A DNA stretch of 64,000 bases from Anomalospiza imberbis (lineage: Eukaryota > Chordata > Aves > Passeriformes > Viduidae): positions 70,256,561 through 70,320,560 of the forward strand of contig NC_089682.1 in the NCBI RefSeq assembly GCF_031753505.1, given 5' to 3'. The position numbers were made by a program, and so were the translations under genes. Below the pieces are notes generated by a model, which saw only the letters and a list, made by a program, of their open reading frames with translations, did not search any database and was not told the origin of the DNA. Of the stretch, positions 1 to 11,680 are shown in pieces; positions within the stretch are counted from its first letter, which is position 1; each line of letters starts with the position of its first letter.

Positions 1-545
1 ATACGACATTGACCATTGAAATAAGGAGAGGTAAAAAATGGCATATAGAGTACCTATAAGATGCACGAATTGTAAAGGGAAAGTTCAGGATGAAGAAAAG
101 ATATTTTTCATTGTGAAAGTTTGTCAGTTCTCTGGAAGTGCAGGAAAAAGACATTGAAAAAGCAAGAGAATGCAGAACTAGTTCTGTGCTTTTTTCAGAA
201 GAGAAAAACACTTAAGCAAGGATAGAAGTAGAAGACAACAGATAAAGAAGGGAAGGAAATGGTGGCAGAAAGCTTTGCCTATTTATGCTTTACTGCCACA
301 GAAAGAAAATCAAAAGAAAAATATGTGAAGTTGTTTATTGTAGAGGCATATAAAATTTATTCACATATAAATCCACTGTATTCACAGAATGTCCACAGTA
401 GGTTGTCCTCCTATAAACAGAACCGTTAATGTTCCCTGCCACAAAACGTATAAATCTCCTGAATGGAGAAATTATAGGATAGGGGGGAAAAGTAAAGGGT
501 GTAGATCCAGGTTTCAGGCATGTGGCATAAGACAAGAGAAACAAC

Positions 546-745
546 AGAATCACAGAACACCTTCAGTTGGAAGGGACCCATAAGGATCATTGAGGTCAAC
601 TCCCTGCTCCTTGCAGTACTGCCTGAAACTGAACCATGTGACTAAAAGCATCATCCAGCCTCTCCTTGAATTCTGGCAGGCTTGGTGCTGTGACCACTTC
701 CCTGGGGAGCCTGTTCCACTGACCTACATTTCCCAGTGAATGTTG
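546..745 (-). mobile_element. CR1 LINE 3'-end fragment
   Basis: The plus strand reads cagaatcacagaacacc, then cagttggaagggaccca, then a tract ending tggggagcctgttccactg. This is the reverse complement of the avian CR1 3' region: the 'ggtcccttccaac' end and the 'gaacaggctgcccaggga' block. It is strongly diverged and truncated at its 5' side, as most CR1 copies are. The upper boundary is approximate. Confidence 0.85.
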
Positions 746-2140
746 TATATGAAGCATTTTACTGTCATTTAAATTGCCATCCTCTAACTTCCACAGTTAC
801 TGCAAGGATTCCTTTTAAAGATTATGCAAGATGCAAGCAGAATTCCCCCCTCACTATAGTGTAACATAACAGTGAATCATAGAAAAAAATATATTCCTTT
901 CAGGGAATCTAGTATCAATAAATTATCAGGAACCTGAATGTGACAATAAGCTACTGCCAAAAGGTTTGGCAACTGGAAAGAAATCTAGCTATTATGAATC
1001 ACTGGAAAACTCTTCATATCCAGATGATTTCATCAGCACCAAGAAAAAAATATTTTTATTGGACAGTATTGCTGAATCTAAAATTTTTCCTTGTATAATT
1101 CTCAGGCTTGGCTTCAAGGGTAATTAAAAGAGACAATGGCAGGTATATTATGATAATTTGATATGAAGAGCAGTGATAGATCCTAACACTCAGAAGGGAG
1201 CAGCTGACAGAGTATGCTGTATTTTGACAGGTCCTCTATTTAAATAAAAATCTTATACCTAACTTCTATAAATTTCTGTACCTTTCCTTGTTATGAAGAG
1301 CAATCACTCACATATACTTTAATAAATAAATGCCTTAAATTAATAGGCTGGCAGGAAGAAGTGACTGAAATTATGCCTTTCTTGTTTATATATTTCAAAA
1401 CTGCCAGACACTTCAGATTCACACATTTTAGAAAAATGACCACAAGGTTATCCTTTACCTCTTCTCCTTCCCACGTTGTCTGTACATTGTATCTACCTTG
1501 TGTTTCATCCTAAGTTTTTTTGAAGTAGTGAAAATCTGATATAACCTCACCCACTATACAGCTGCTTTAAAAAACCGTTCTCAGTCAAAAAAAAAGACAC
1601 AAAATGAAATATCTTAGAACTGTCTGGATTTTGATTTTTTTGGTCTTTTTAGAAGTGAATAAAAACAATTATGACACAAATTGACATGATACAATTTCTT
1701 TTCCAAAGGTGTCGGATTTTGGGTTTTTTTGGGGTTTGTTTCTGTAATTTAGCTGACAAAAATCCATCACAAGATACTTGGATGCCACAGTCGTGCAGTA
1801 AAGAAGACAAAAAGCCATTTTAGAAACAGAAAGTAAAATATTATACATACAAAACATGTTTGATACAGCAGGTCCTGTGTTTTCTCTCTGACAATAACAT
1901 TATGGGACAGGTGTTTTACCAACACTGTATAAATTGCTGAAATCTAGGAGTTAGGACTTAAGGAGTTTAAGCAATTCTAAATTAAAATTTAATGTCTATG
2001 CAGTTCAAAACTATGTTTATCTTTATACACATAAAGATCCTGGAGTTCATGGCAAAGTTTATGCAAAATAATTCTGTCCTGGACTGCTCAGTTCTCAGTA
2101 AACAAAGAAATAAAGAAAGACTCAATGTATGTCAAGAAAA

Positions 2141-2158
2141 AAACAAACAAACAAACAA
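2141..2158. repeat. AAAC microsatellite
   Basis: About four and a half units of AAAC, short and embedded in an A-rich context. Confidence 0.85.
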
Positions 2159-4719
2159 GCTTGTTGATTCATTCACAAAAATTAAGATCCTCAGTGGTGC
2201 CATAAGGTCTCTTTTAAGTGGGAGCTCTTTGAGAAGGAGATGACATCACCTTCCTTCATAATTTGCCAACATCAGCTTAGACTTGCACTTCCAGACTTCC
2301 TTCAGAAGGTAGTCCTTGCTTTGGATCTATAATTCCTATTAATACTACTATGTGCATCTATCAATATATTTTCTACTTTTTGACCATAAAACAGTGATCA
2401 CAAATACAGACATCTGTAGGTATTCTGATACACAAAAAACTTGAATACTTAGAGGAATTCTATTGTTTAGGCCCCTTGATATTATTGCAAGATGACTGTA
2501 GTATGTAATTTTTTTCATAGGGGAATCTCTGGACATCTTTCCTTAAAACACTGTACAAGAGACTATTTCTGAAGCTATTTCTTCCATAAACGATGTCTAT
2601 CTTGACAGAATTGTAAGTACTAAATCTGGTTTTTTTTGGTGGTTTGGCCCAATAAATGCATTATAGCAAATCTTTACTTCTTCCTGTAGAGATAACCTTA
2701 TATACTTTTACATATAGCTTGCAAAAAAAGGGTTGAGTGAGAGGTAAAGAAGATAGAGAGTGGGAGATGCACACAAAGCAAGAAATCAAAGTGTATATAG
2801 CATGCAATCCTCTTAGAGGCTGAATTTTTGTGCAGAATGGCTGACTTAATTCTGAGTGGGTAGAATGGATACTGCATGCCAAATTTCTGTATCTAAGAAG
2901 CCAATTTAAATAGCAATTAATTAAGGGGGAAAAAAACCCCTTAAGGCAAATGCTAAAAAAGGTATTTATCTGAGTGGTCAGTTTAGTCACAAAGTTGTAT
3001 ATTTGAAACTAAAAATGCTGTGAAGGAGACAAAGGATAGGAGTCAGAAAGAAAAAACCCATGGAATAAATGGGGCTTTTCTAATGGGAAAAGTTCCATGC
3101 AGTGAAAATTTAAAAATGCAAAGAGCATCTGAAGAAAAAAAAAATAGGAAAGCTTTTTCTTTAAATAGAAAGTATGTGATATAAGACATACTGGTAACAT
3201 GAGAAACGAATAAGGAAAAGAAATAAAATTCTGAGCAGTAGAAAAGGAAATTAAAGATAAAAGACCAATCAAAAAAGCTATTTGAGTGATGGGAGAAATC
3301 AATAAGAAATTATGCCAAAGAGATATAAAAAGACTGGGGTGTTTTTTTTCCTAAACAGCATAATCAGGGTAATGAAGTATAAACCTAAGCAAGAATGTTT
3401 TATTTGGAAGTTTTCCTAGATTCATACTGAAAATCAAAAGCCCCAAAAAGCAGCTAAAAAAGCTTAGAATCCCCAAAATGACTGTACAAGTGCTCTAAAG
3501 AATAATTTTATTCAGAACAATATAAGCTGATATGAGAATAAGAGCTCCAGAGGAATAAGTCTGTCTTATTTAATTTTCCTTTTTTAAAGGGGATTTGTTC
3601 ATTTCCTTTATTGATTTAGGCTAAGAAAGATTTGATTCACTGAGTGAATGAGACAAAGGGGTGATCTTTACCTTACCAGTGGTAATGTCTGCTTTTCTGC
3701 AATATTCAACTTTTCATTCAGACAGTGGATTTTCCCGGGTGAAAATTTGCCATAAACACCTGCAACCTGCCAGCTGTAAATCTAGAATGCTGATGGCCTT
3801 TTTCAAAACTCACTCACTTAAAAGGCTGCAAAAAGTAAAATGCTTTCCAGTGCTGAAGAGTAATCATTTGTACAAAGGATACAAAGCTGTTTGTATTAAT
3901 TAAATACTTATAATCCCATGGTCTCGTGAGTTAGTTGCACAAGTGCTGGGCTGTTTTCTCAAAGATGATCCCACAAAGACAGTCAAAATCAGTTTCAAAG
4001 AACACCTCTGATCAGAACCAAATGCTAATCTAGATGCATCTTGAATTACATGCTCTGATTTTATGCACTTTAATGCAAATCCGATCCTGCATTCATATAC
4101 AATCTGAAAGAAACAGATACTGGTAGGGAACTCAATAAGGAACACATCAGCAATTGCAGTCACAACCCTACTGCAGTCCTATGAAATCACCAGAAAAGAA
4201 CACTTTTTTCCAGAACGGAAGCATAAATTTCTGAAAAGGAAAGTGACTCCTGTTTCTTCCTCCTGTTTTCATCAAGAAAACAGAATCAAATTATATTTTT
4301 TGTTATATGCAATCACTGATCTCTGTGACTCCATGGGCCAAGAAGCAACAGGATATGGACCAAAGTTGCATGTTTATTTTGGCATGAGATGTATTTTAGA
4401 AAAGCTAATAGTTATAAAAGATTAATAATAACTTACATTTTCATGTAAACACTAATGGTTTTAGTATTTTCCATGAAAAATGCCTTGCTTCTAGCTATTA
4501 GTGGTGTTATGTAGCACCAGTTTTATACTGATCTCCCATTTATTCATTCTGTAGATAACATACTCGTCCAAAGTAAGACGATGGTATGAGATTAAAAAAA
4601 AGTAATTATTTGAGCTGTAATAACTGAAACCATTTTTCAGCTTTTCTCTATCATTATTAGCAGTGACCTTGAAGAGGTGAGACGTGCATCATGTTTGGAA
4701 GTGACACGTCATTTCACTG

Positions 4720-5490
4720 TGAGATACTTGAAGGCAGGGCTGCCACAGACTGGAGGAAGGGCATGAAGAAGACTTTATGATGTTCAGCAGGAAGAAACAG
4801 TAAATCCTGCCTCTGGCACAGGCTAACTCCCATCAATAGCACAGCCTGGGCACTGACCGCCTGTCAGCATCTCTGTGGAAAAGTGCTTGGGGCCCCTGAT
4901 GGATGGCAAGCTGGGCATGAGCCAGCTGTGTGTCCTGGCAGCAAAGAGGTCAACAGCATCCTGGGCTGGATGAGCAGGACCAGAGGCTGGAGAATGAGCA
5001 AAGGATTATTCCCCAATAGCTCACACTCTTGCCTGTACCTGGAAACTCTGTTCACTTTTGGTTCCTGCACTACAAGAAAGATAACAAAAGGAGGCAAGTT
5101 GAGAGCTGTGCTACTGGGATGGCTGGGGACGGAGCACTGACCTGTTGAAGAGAAAATGGGGGATCCTGGTACTTTTTAGTCTGGATAAGGGGTTCCTCTG
5201 AAGACAACTAATAACAGACCCCCAGTACTTATAGGAAGATCATCAAGGCAAAGCTAAGCTTTTCAGACTCACATGTGGTAACAAGATAAGTGACAGCAGG
5301 CAGATGTTGAGACAAGAGAGGGCCAAACAGGTTATCAGAAGTATTTTCCTCAGGAGGACAGCTGAGATGTGGAACAGGTTTCCTAGAAAGGCTCTGCAAC
5401 TTCCATCCTTGGAGATTTTTGAGATGCAAGTGGATAAATCCCTGAGAAACCTTGTCTGGCCCTATAGCTGACCCTGAATTACCATGGTGG
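4720..5490 (+). mobile_element. CR1 LINE fragment, end of ORF2 plus 3' region (longest copy)
   Basis: A long 5'-truncated CR1 copy. The sequence aligns by eye in order with the CR1 ORF2 3' part: a 'cttgaaggcagggctgcc' block near 4730, a 'gatgttcagcaggaagaaac' block near 4780, 'catgagccagctgtgtg' with 'caacagcatcctgggctgga' near 4915-4975, and 'cactacaagaaagataac' near 5068. The 3' part includes 'gatgtggaacaggtttcct' near 5365 and ends near 'atagctgaccctgaatt'. The reading frame of the former reverse transcriptase C-terminal region is broken by indels, so it is not coding. Chance ORFs at 4864-5140 and 5229-5817 are translations of it or of its edge. Confidence 0.88.
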
Positions 5491-8223
5491 TCTGTGATGC
5501 TCTGTACATGCTTTACTTTTGCTCCTTTCCACTGCAGACAGAAGCTGAGAACCCACTGCTGTGGGTTTCTCACCATTGGCATCGCCACCAGCAGAAGGAG
5601 GCATTACCACCAGAACACAGTGAGGGAGTATTTTTCTCCTAGCTGTAAGTCTTCAGAGAAGAGCTCTGATTTCTTCCTTTCATATATACCTAGAAAAACC
5701 ATTCAGTTTTTGGTTGAAACACTCATGCTTTCACCAGTAATTTTCCAAACAGATACCTTGGGATTACTGTACAATGGAGCATTGTCCTGTGCAAGTGCTC
5801 AGGTTAGTAAGTCTTAAGTGTAGGCTTAGTGCCACAAAAACATAACTGTATAACATGCCCTTGTACAGATTTCACAATAATCACAATGTATTATTAACAT
5901 AATACATCTTCAGAAAAGCTTAACACACTATATGCAACCTGCATTTAATAACAGTAGGGTCATCAAGCTGCAAAATGCTCAAGTGGCCCATTCGTGTCTT
6001 ACATTTCAATACTAGATTTTATTTTGCTTCTACACTTTCATCACCTCTTAAATTTATATTAATTTGATTTGCAATTTCTTTGGTATCTGAAAGCATTTCA
6101 CACAAAATTAACAGAGCGCAGATACAAAAATTTAAAAAGCTCCTCAGGAGCTGCTGAGAATTCCAGGAGGATGACGAATTCTTTTAAATTCTGTAGAGAA
6201 TGATGGAAAAAAACAAAGTTCAAGAAAGGATGCACTACTGAGAAGGACAAAACAAAAAAGAGAAATGGTTCAAACGTATAATCAATAAGAAATCAGTGAA
6301 GCAGAAGTAGGACCATATAGATGACAAGGCTAATACTCTGTTGAAACACTGCCAAAAGAAAGTAATTAATTTTTTCACTCACTATTCATAATGGAACATG
6401 AAGTTAATGCCAGGAATTGACAGATAATTCACAAATTAGGATAGAAAAATACTGAAGGTACAGAAGTTATAAACAAATCAGGTCATCTACTTGGAGAGCA
6501 TCAAGAAACATGGCTACAATCTGCATGAATTTTAGAAACAGCTCTTGATCACTAAACGAATCTCCAAATATGTAATGATTACGGTATACAAAGAGTAAGT
6601 TGAGTAGTATTTTCTTATGTAACAGTGAAAAGCTTGCCTGGAAGTACATGACTAGAGGAGAGCAATACTTGGAATGATTTCTTTTTTTGCTCATTTATGT
6701 GCAGTGATAAAAGGAGACAACACTTAGCCAAGAAACAGTCCAGACTGAAAGGAAAGAACAAAGACATCAAATGTAATGCAAATGACCTCTGCTCATTTTC
6801 AGAAGTATAAAATTGTCACAATGAAGAAACATCTATATCTGACTGTAGTGACTCATAGGTTGAAGGCTGAGATGCTTAATAGACTTGTCCTATAAAAATC
6901 TGAAAAGAATGAATTTATACACAGTGGTATAGAAAATTTACTACCTCATGTGAATTGGAAAGAAATAAGAGTAAAGTAACAAAAAATTGCAGATAACACA
7001 AAAACTGCAAGGAATTCTCATCAGGGTAAAAAGCAACAAAAACAGCCGAACAGAAGCAGATTTGCAACAAGTTGCAAAATAACTAAAGTGCAAATTTGGC
7101 AAATAAAAATATACATTTCTGCGCCAAAATTAGCCAAAACTTCATCATCCAACAGTGACTTGAATTTCACTATGCTGATGTTAAGCAAAGCCAAAATGCC
7201 AAAGAAATTTTGAGTTCTAGTTTCATTTTGCACTGGTTTTGCTAACACCAGTTGATCCTAAGCTGTTTTATCTATCCATTTGGGTTAATAAAAAAAGACA
7301 GAGTCACCAACCGAGCAACCAAGTGCCTTTCCAGTTCTGTTTAGTATTCTGTATAAAATTAATGGTCATCTTCATATGTGACTGGAACACAGTGTCCCTA
7401 GCCAAATAAAGAAATCCTCAATTAGGCCCAGCTTCACAGGCAGCAAAAAGGTTAAGGCAATTTTTTACTGCTTAAATATCCCATCACAAAACAATGCTAA
7501 TGCAGTACAAGTGGTTTTTTTCACTGCACTTATTAAAAAAAAATGTTTCTCTACCTGCTGAAATTTATGCAAATGCATTGACATGAATACAACTTGACAT
7601 AGATTAACTTGTACTGATTCACCAGGGTCAGGATTTCCCCTCAATGCTGAATTAAACAAAATCTGTGAGTGGGAAAACATTATTGATAAGAAACAAGGAA
7701 CCAGCACTAGGGAAAAGTTAGAAAATGTTTGTGGTGTTCTTTAACATCTTTTTCGAAAATATACGTAAAGCATTCCTACAGGTACTGAAATGTAAGTAGT
7801 AGTGCACTGGCAGTTGCTACATGGAAGTCATTTACTGGCATGTACTGACAGCTTTCAATTTGTCTACAACAAACAGTAGAATCAGTACTAACTTAACAAA
7901 CAGTTTGTCTAAAATCTTGTAAGTTTTATGATCCATTTTGACTTGTTGCTTATATGCATAATACATTTATTCTCTGCTCCATAAAAGGTTTGTCAAAGTA
8001 ATATAATACACCGCCTTCACAAAATGTTAGTTTTCCAGAGGAATGTTTTTTTTTTACTTCAATCTCAGAAAAATATTTAAAAAACTGGAAAAATGAAGAT
8101 GATGGAAATACAATTATTATAGCAGTTGTTTTGGTTACCTCCAGAAAGATATATGGTAAATGAAAGTCCTTATATGAAACAATTTTCAGCTAAATAAATG
8201 GCATTTAAATTTGTCATACTTAC

Positions 8224-8360
8224 CATAAGAAGTCTATCTCCAACCTGCAATCTCCCATCTTTTTGTGCAGCTCCCCCATCAATAATCTTAGTGACATAAA
8301 TGCTGTTGTCCCCAGGGATGTGTTGGTTTCCCACCCCTCCTGCAATACTGAATCCTAGAC
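8224..8360 (-). CDS. DLG2: DLG2 coding exon C: first half of PDZ2
   Basis: This 137-nt exon contributes two bases completing the Gly codon split from exon B, then 45 codons: LGFSIAGGVGNQHIPGDNSI, then YVTKIIDGGAAQKDGRLQ and VGDRLLM. With the split Gly this is the GLGF loop and the beta-B to beta-D region of PDZ2. The DGGAAQKDGRLQVGDRLLM stretch matches DLG2; DLG1 and DLG4 have EGGAAHKDG and IGDK there. The acceptor is atcttttccag at 8361-8371. The donor is the near-perfect consensus ATG|GTAAGT below 8224. The exon ends on a codon boundary, so the ATG at its 3' end is an internal Met and not a start. The in-frame ATG at 8380-8382 lies in the upstream intron and is not a start either. Known of the family: tandem PDZ1-PDZ2 acts as one ligand-binding supramodule in PSD-95-like scaffolds. 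The exon has no CpG; 17 of 45 third positions are G or C. The remaining PDZ2 exon was not found in 1-8223. Confidence 0.97.
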
Positions 8361-10929
8361 CTGGAAAAGATATTGTAAACAAAACATTAGCAATACAACA
8401 TTTTACATTAAATAGAAGGAGAAGAGTAGTATATACAATATAAACTTTGAGTATTTTTTACAGAAATACAAATAACATGCTCTTTCACTTTCCCTGAAAG
8501 GTCAGGGGCAGAACTAAAGCAAGAAAATTCTTTGCCATTTACAATTACAGAAAGGTAGAGACAAAAATAATTGAAGCAGTGATGATTCTAGACACCCTCT
8601 TCACTGGGGTCCAGTGCAGCCTACATCAAGAAGTTATGGCTCAGCTTTCCATGTTCAGCATTTAAACACTGAAACTTGGAGTTTATTTTGTTAAATATTG
8701 ATATAAAATATATCACCATCTATCAGAACAAAATGAAAGATGGTCTGATTGTCCATATAATTTGAAAAATACTAGAAGAGGTCTACCACAGGTTTTGCAT
8801 GTTCATTTCGTACCACAGGGAAGGATCAGTAAAAATAAAAGAGAAAAGGTGTAGAAGTTTGATTTAAAGTGTGGGGTTTTTTCTTAGGACACAAATCTGT
8901 GTCTATGAACACAAAGTAAGAAAGCAATAGTCCTTTGTAAATATATAATTTGTATTCACTGATTTGTGAAATTCCTAGATAAACAGTCAAAGACCCAAAC
9001 TTTGGAACGACGTCCATAATACATGCTGATATGATTAAAGAAAAGGAAGGCAAAATAAATAGATGCTGGTGGAAGAAAAAAAGACACTTTTCCCCTTTTC
9101 CTATATTTCTTATCCTCTGACACTTTGCACACATAAGCAAATCATTGCTTTAATTTTTAGGAACATTTTTATCTCTCAATCAAAGACAGAAATTACTCTG
9201 CTTGATTTCCACAGAAATTAACTTCATAGAGCTATTTTTTCAGAGATTATGTAGCTAATGGGAACTTCTATCTGAACAGAGAAGCTGTTTCTGACAGCAA
9301 CCTGCTTAGATTATTGCTCCAACTAGGGATTTCTCTTTTAGATGTACAGAAAAACAGTTATATCTATTTAGAGAATAATCACTGGTTTTAGCTATGAAAT
9401 CTATGCTGTTCACTCATTCCTAAAAGAAGCATGTTGATAATTGCTGTAACCTGAGCAGTGTATATTTAATGCACACAACATTTTTAGCAGCTGTATGAGT
9501 ACCAAGATAAGGGGAGGTTTTGAGTGAATTAAATATTTTAATTTTTTTCTACCACATTATTTTCATTTGATCATTATTTTAGCTTCAAAAAGATGTGAGG
9601 TCAGATACCATAATGGACTACTTAATAGAACGTGCCACACCAGTAAATTACAAAAAGAAACCTTTGAATTTATATCTCCAATTGAAACACTACTTAATTA
9701 ATCAACTATTAACAATACACATGAAGTTAATTCAGAAGTATGGGGTAATTAAAAGAAAGCTTTATTGAAAGCTTTATTGAATTTCCAGCTAAAGCTCACA
9801 ATCACTCTTACTATTTATGTGCTACTGTCACTACATGGATAAAAAGATTATCATTTTTTCAGCAGGGAAGAACTTTTTCCTGGGACTGCTAACAAAGAAG
9901 AGAGAAGATATTCTAACAAAACATTAAGAATTAAAATGAAAATTTTCTTTAAAATGCTAGTTATGGACAAGGAATAATGACTGACTAATATTTCTTGGTG
10001 ACATAATTATAATCAATTTTATCTAAACCCCATCTGTTTAGGCTTCTACCAGTAAAGATCTGAGAATATTCCAGAATGCTGGTGGGAGCAAATGAGTGGG
10101 CTAGATCTCAGCCAGAGGGCTTTCCTCAGCCCCACTGCTTACCTAGGGCATGATCGTGGGAGGATTAGGTTGCGGTGCGCTTCCACCCCTTCCCCTTCCC
10201 TTTATTGACACTGTACACGTGTAAAGGGCAAGGCCATTTCTGTACACACAGCTGCACAAAGTGGGTTCTAATTCAGCCTGGTCCTGCTGCAACACTAACA
10301 AGTAGTAGCCAAGAAAATCCCCTGCATTTTCTGTAGTGCTGAGTGGGGGGCTTGGCTTGCTGTTTGCATGGTTGTAGCACAATGGACATATGAAACCATA
10401 AAAAAAGAGCACCAACACAGGCTGCTCCCATTACAAATGTGAAACTTAAAATAATGGAAGGAGTAACTTTTTTTAGTACAGTCTATATAAAATTTAGATG
10501 TGGTACAATGTGGGGGCTACACTGCATTTGTAAGCAAGGTCTGACTTTGGCCATCCAAATAACCAGCAGTGATTGCAGAAAGGTTTAGAAGAGCAGAACA
10601 AGATGGGGTAATAGTGTGGGGAGCAAAAGGAGAGTGGGTAGGAAAGAAAACTGAGGAAGACAAAAATTTTCCATGTCAATCAATAATGATTTAATTTCAT
10701 TGCTTAATCATACTTGCCTTCTTTAAAAGATTTCTTCTTGGAAAGGACAGGGAATGGAACAATGCCCCATTTAATTTTATTTAAATTACTTCTGCTAATT
10801 GCTAGGGCACATGCAAAGTATACTACACAAAAACTTTTGGGTAGGATTCATATGGCCAAATGACATCCGACAACTATGTTTATCATTAATATTACCTGTA
10901 CGATAAATGAAAATTCATTAAGAGCTTTT

Positions 10930-10989
10930 AAAGTATGATTCATCTCATCTCAACAAGACATCTGAAAGAGATGAGGTGAATCATACTTT
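10930..10989 (+). repeat. Near-perfect inverted repeat, 22-bp arms
   Basis: The arms 10930-10951 and 10968-10989 are reverse complements at 21 of 22 positions and enclose a 16-nt loop. On a plus-strand RNA the single mismatch becomes a G-U wobble, so the stem would be fully paired. In the minus-strand DLG2 pre-mRNA it is an A-C mismatch. I do not recognise the family. Confidence 0.9.
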
Positions 10990-11429
10990 TGGTTTTTGAA
11001 AGGCTGGGTCTGGATGTGGGAAGAGGCAAGTGGGAAGATCAGTGCTATGAAAGTTCACAATCTGAGTTCATTTAGACTGAAGGTTTCTGTTTGAACACTT
11101 CAGAAAGGTTTGCTCAACCCTGGTGTGCATCTGTGGTCATTCACTACATCAGGTTAGTGTTATATCAAATTCTTATCTGTTTTAAAAGCAGAGAATCATT
11201 CAAGCAATGGAACAAGGCTATGTTTTCTAAATGGTATTTTTCATTGTTCCATTGAATTACATCTTCCTCCCCCCCATCAATAAAACAGCATATTTGGTGG
11301 CAGAACCTTTTTCTTGTTGATTCCTTTGGTTATGAAAACATTTCCATCAGAACACAGTTCAGGAGTTGATCACTTCCTCTTTGACTGATGTGCAATCTGC
11401 TTCACAGAAACAACTGATCTTGGAGAGAG

Positions 11430-11680
11430 TGCTTAAATTCCTCACAACAGGAATTAGATGGAGGATAAATTCAGAATGGAGTTGAGGAAGAAATGTTTTA
11501 TCATGATGGTGGTGAGGCACTGGCAACAGGATGCCCTGAAAAGCTGTGGATGCCCCACCCCTGGAAATGTTCAAAGCCAGGTTGAATAGGGCCTTGAGCA
11601 ACCTGATCTAATGCTAATGAGCAACAGGTTTGGAACTTAAAGATCCCTTCCAACCCAAACCATCCCATGTTTCTATGGGG
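11430..11680 (+). mobile_element. CR1 LINE 3'-end fragment
   Basis: It contains 'gatggtggtgaggcactggc', 'aagctgtggatgccccaccc', 'ctggaaatgttcaaagccag', 'cttgagcaacctgatctaat' and 'cccttccaacccaaaccatc', the ordered blocks of the avian CR1 3' tail. It is diverged; the 5' edge is uncertain by some tens of bases. Confidence 0.88.

Larger units (their letters stand above)
1..8223 (-). other. DLG2: DLG2 intron after exon C (partial)
   Basis: This is intronic sequence downstream of exon C in the transcript, starting with GTAAGTATGA on the minus strand and running off the window edge, so the intron exceeds 8.2 kb. I searched it for the next exon (rest of PDZ2, expected to begin V-N-N-Y-S-L-E-E) and did not find it. 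It holds a CR1 fragment at 546-745, the longest CR1 copy of the window at 4720-5490, an AAAC microsatellite near 2141 and scattered A or T runs. Elsewhere I see only AT-rich unique sequence with short chance ORFs. Confidence 0.85.

Noticed and set aside
2921..2944. G-rich/C-rich stem (ttaagggg / ccccttaa) resembling a bacterial terminator
   Set aside because: The stem is only 8 bp and lies in a vertebrate intron; rho-independent terminators do not apply.
5452..5817. 121-codon open frame on the plus strand
   Set aside because: It begins in the CR1 tail at 4720-5490 and runs into unique sequence; it is not conserved-looking and is not a CR1 protein frame.
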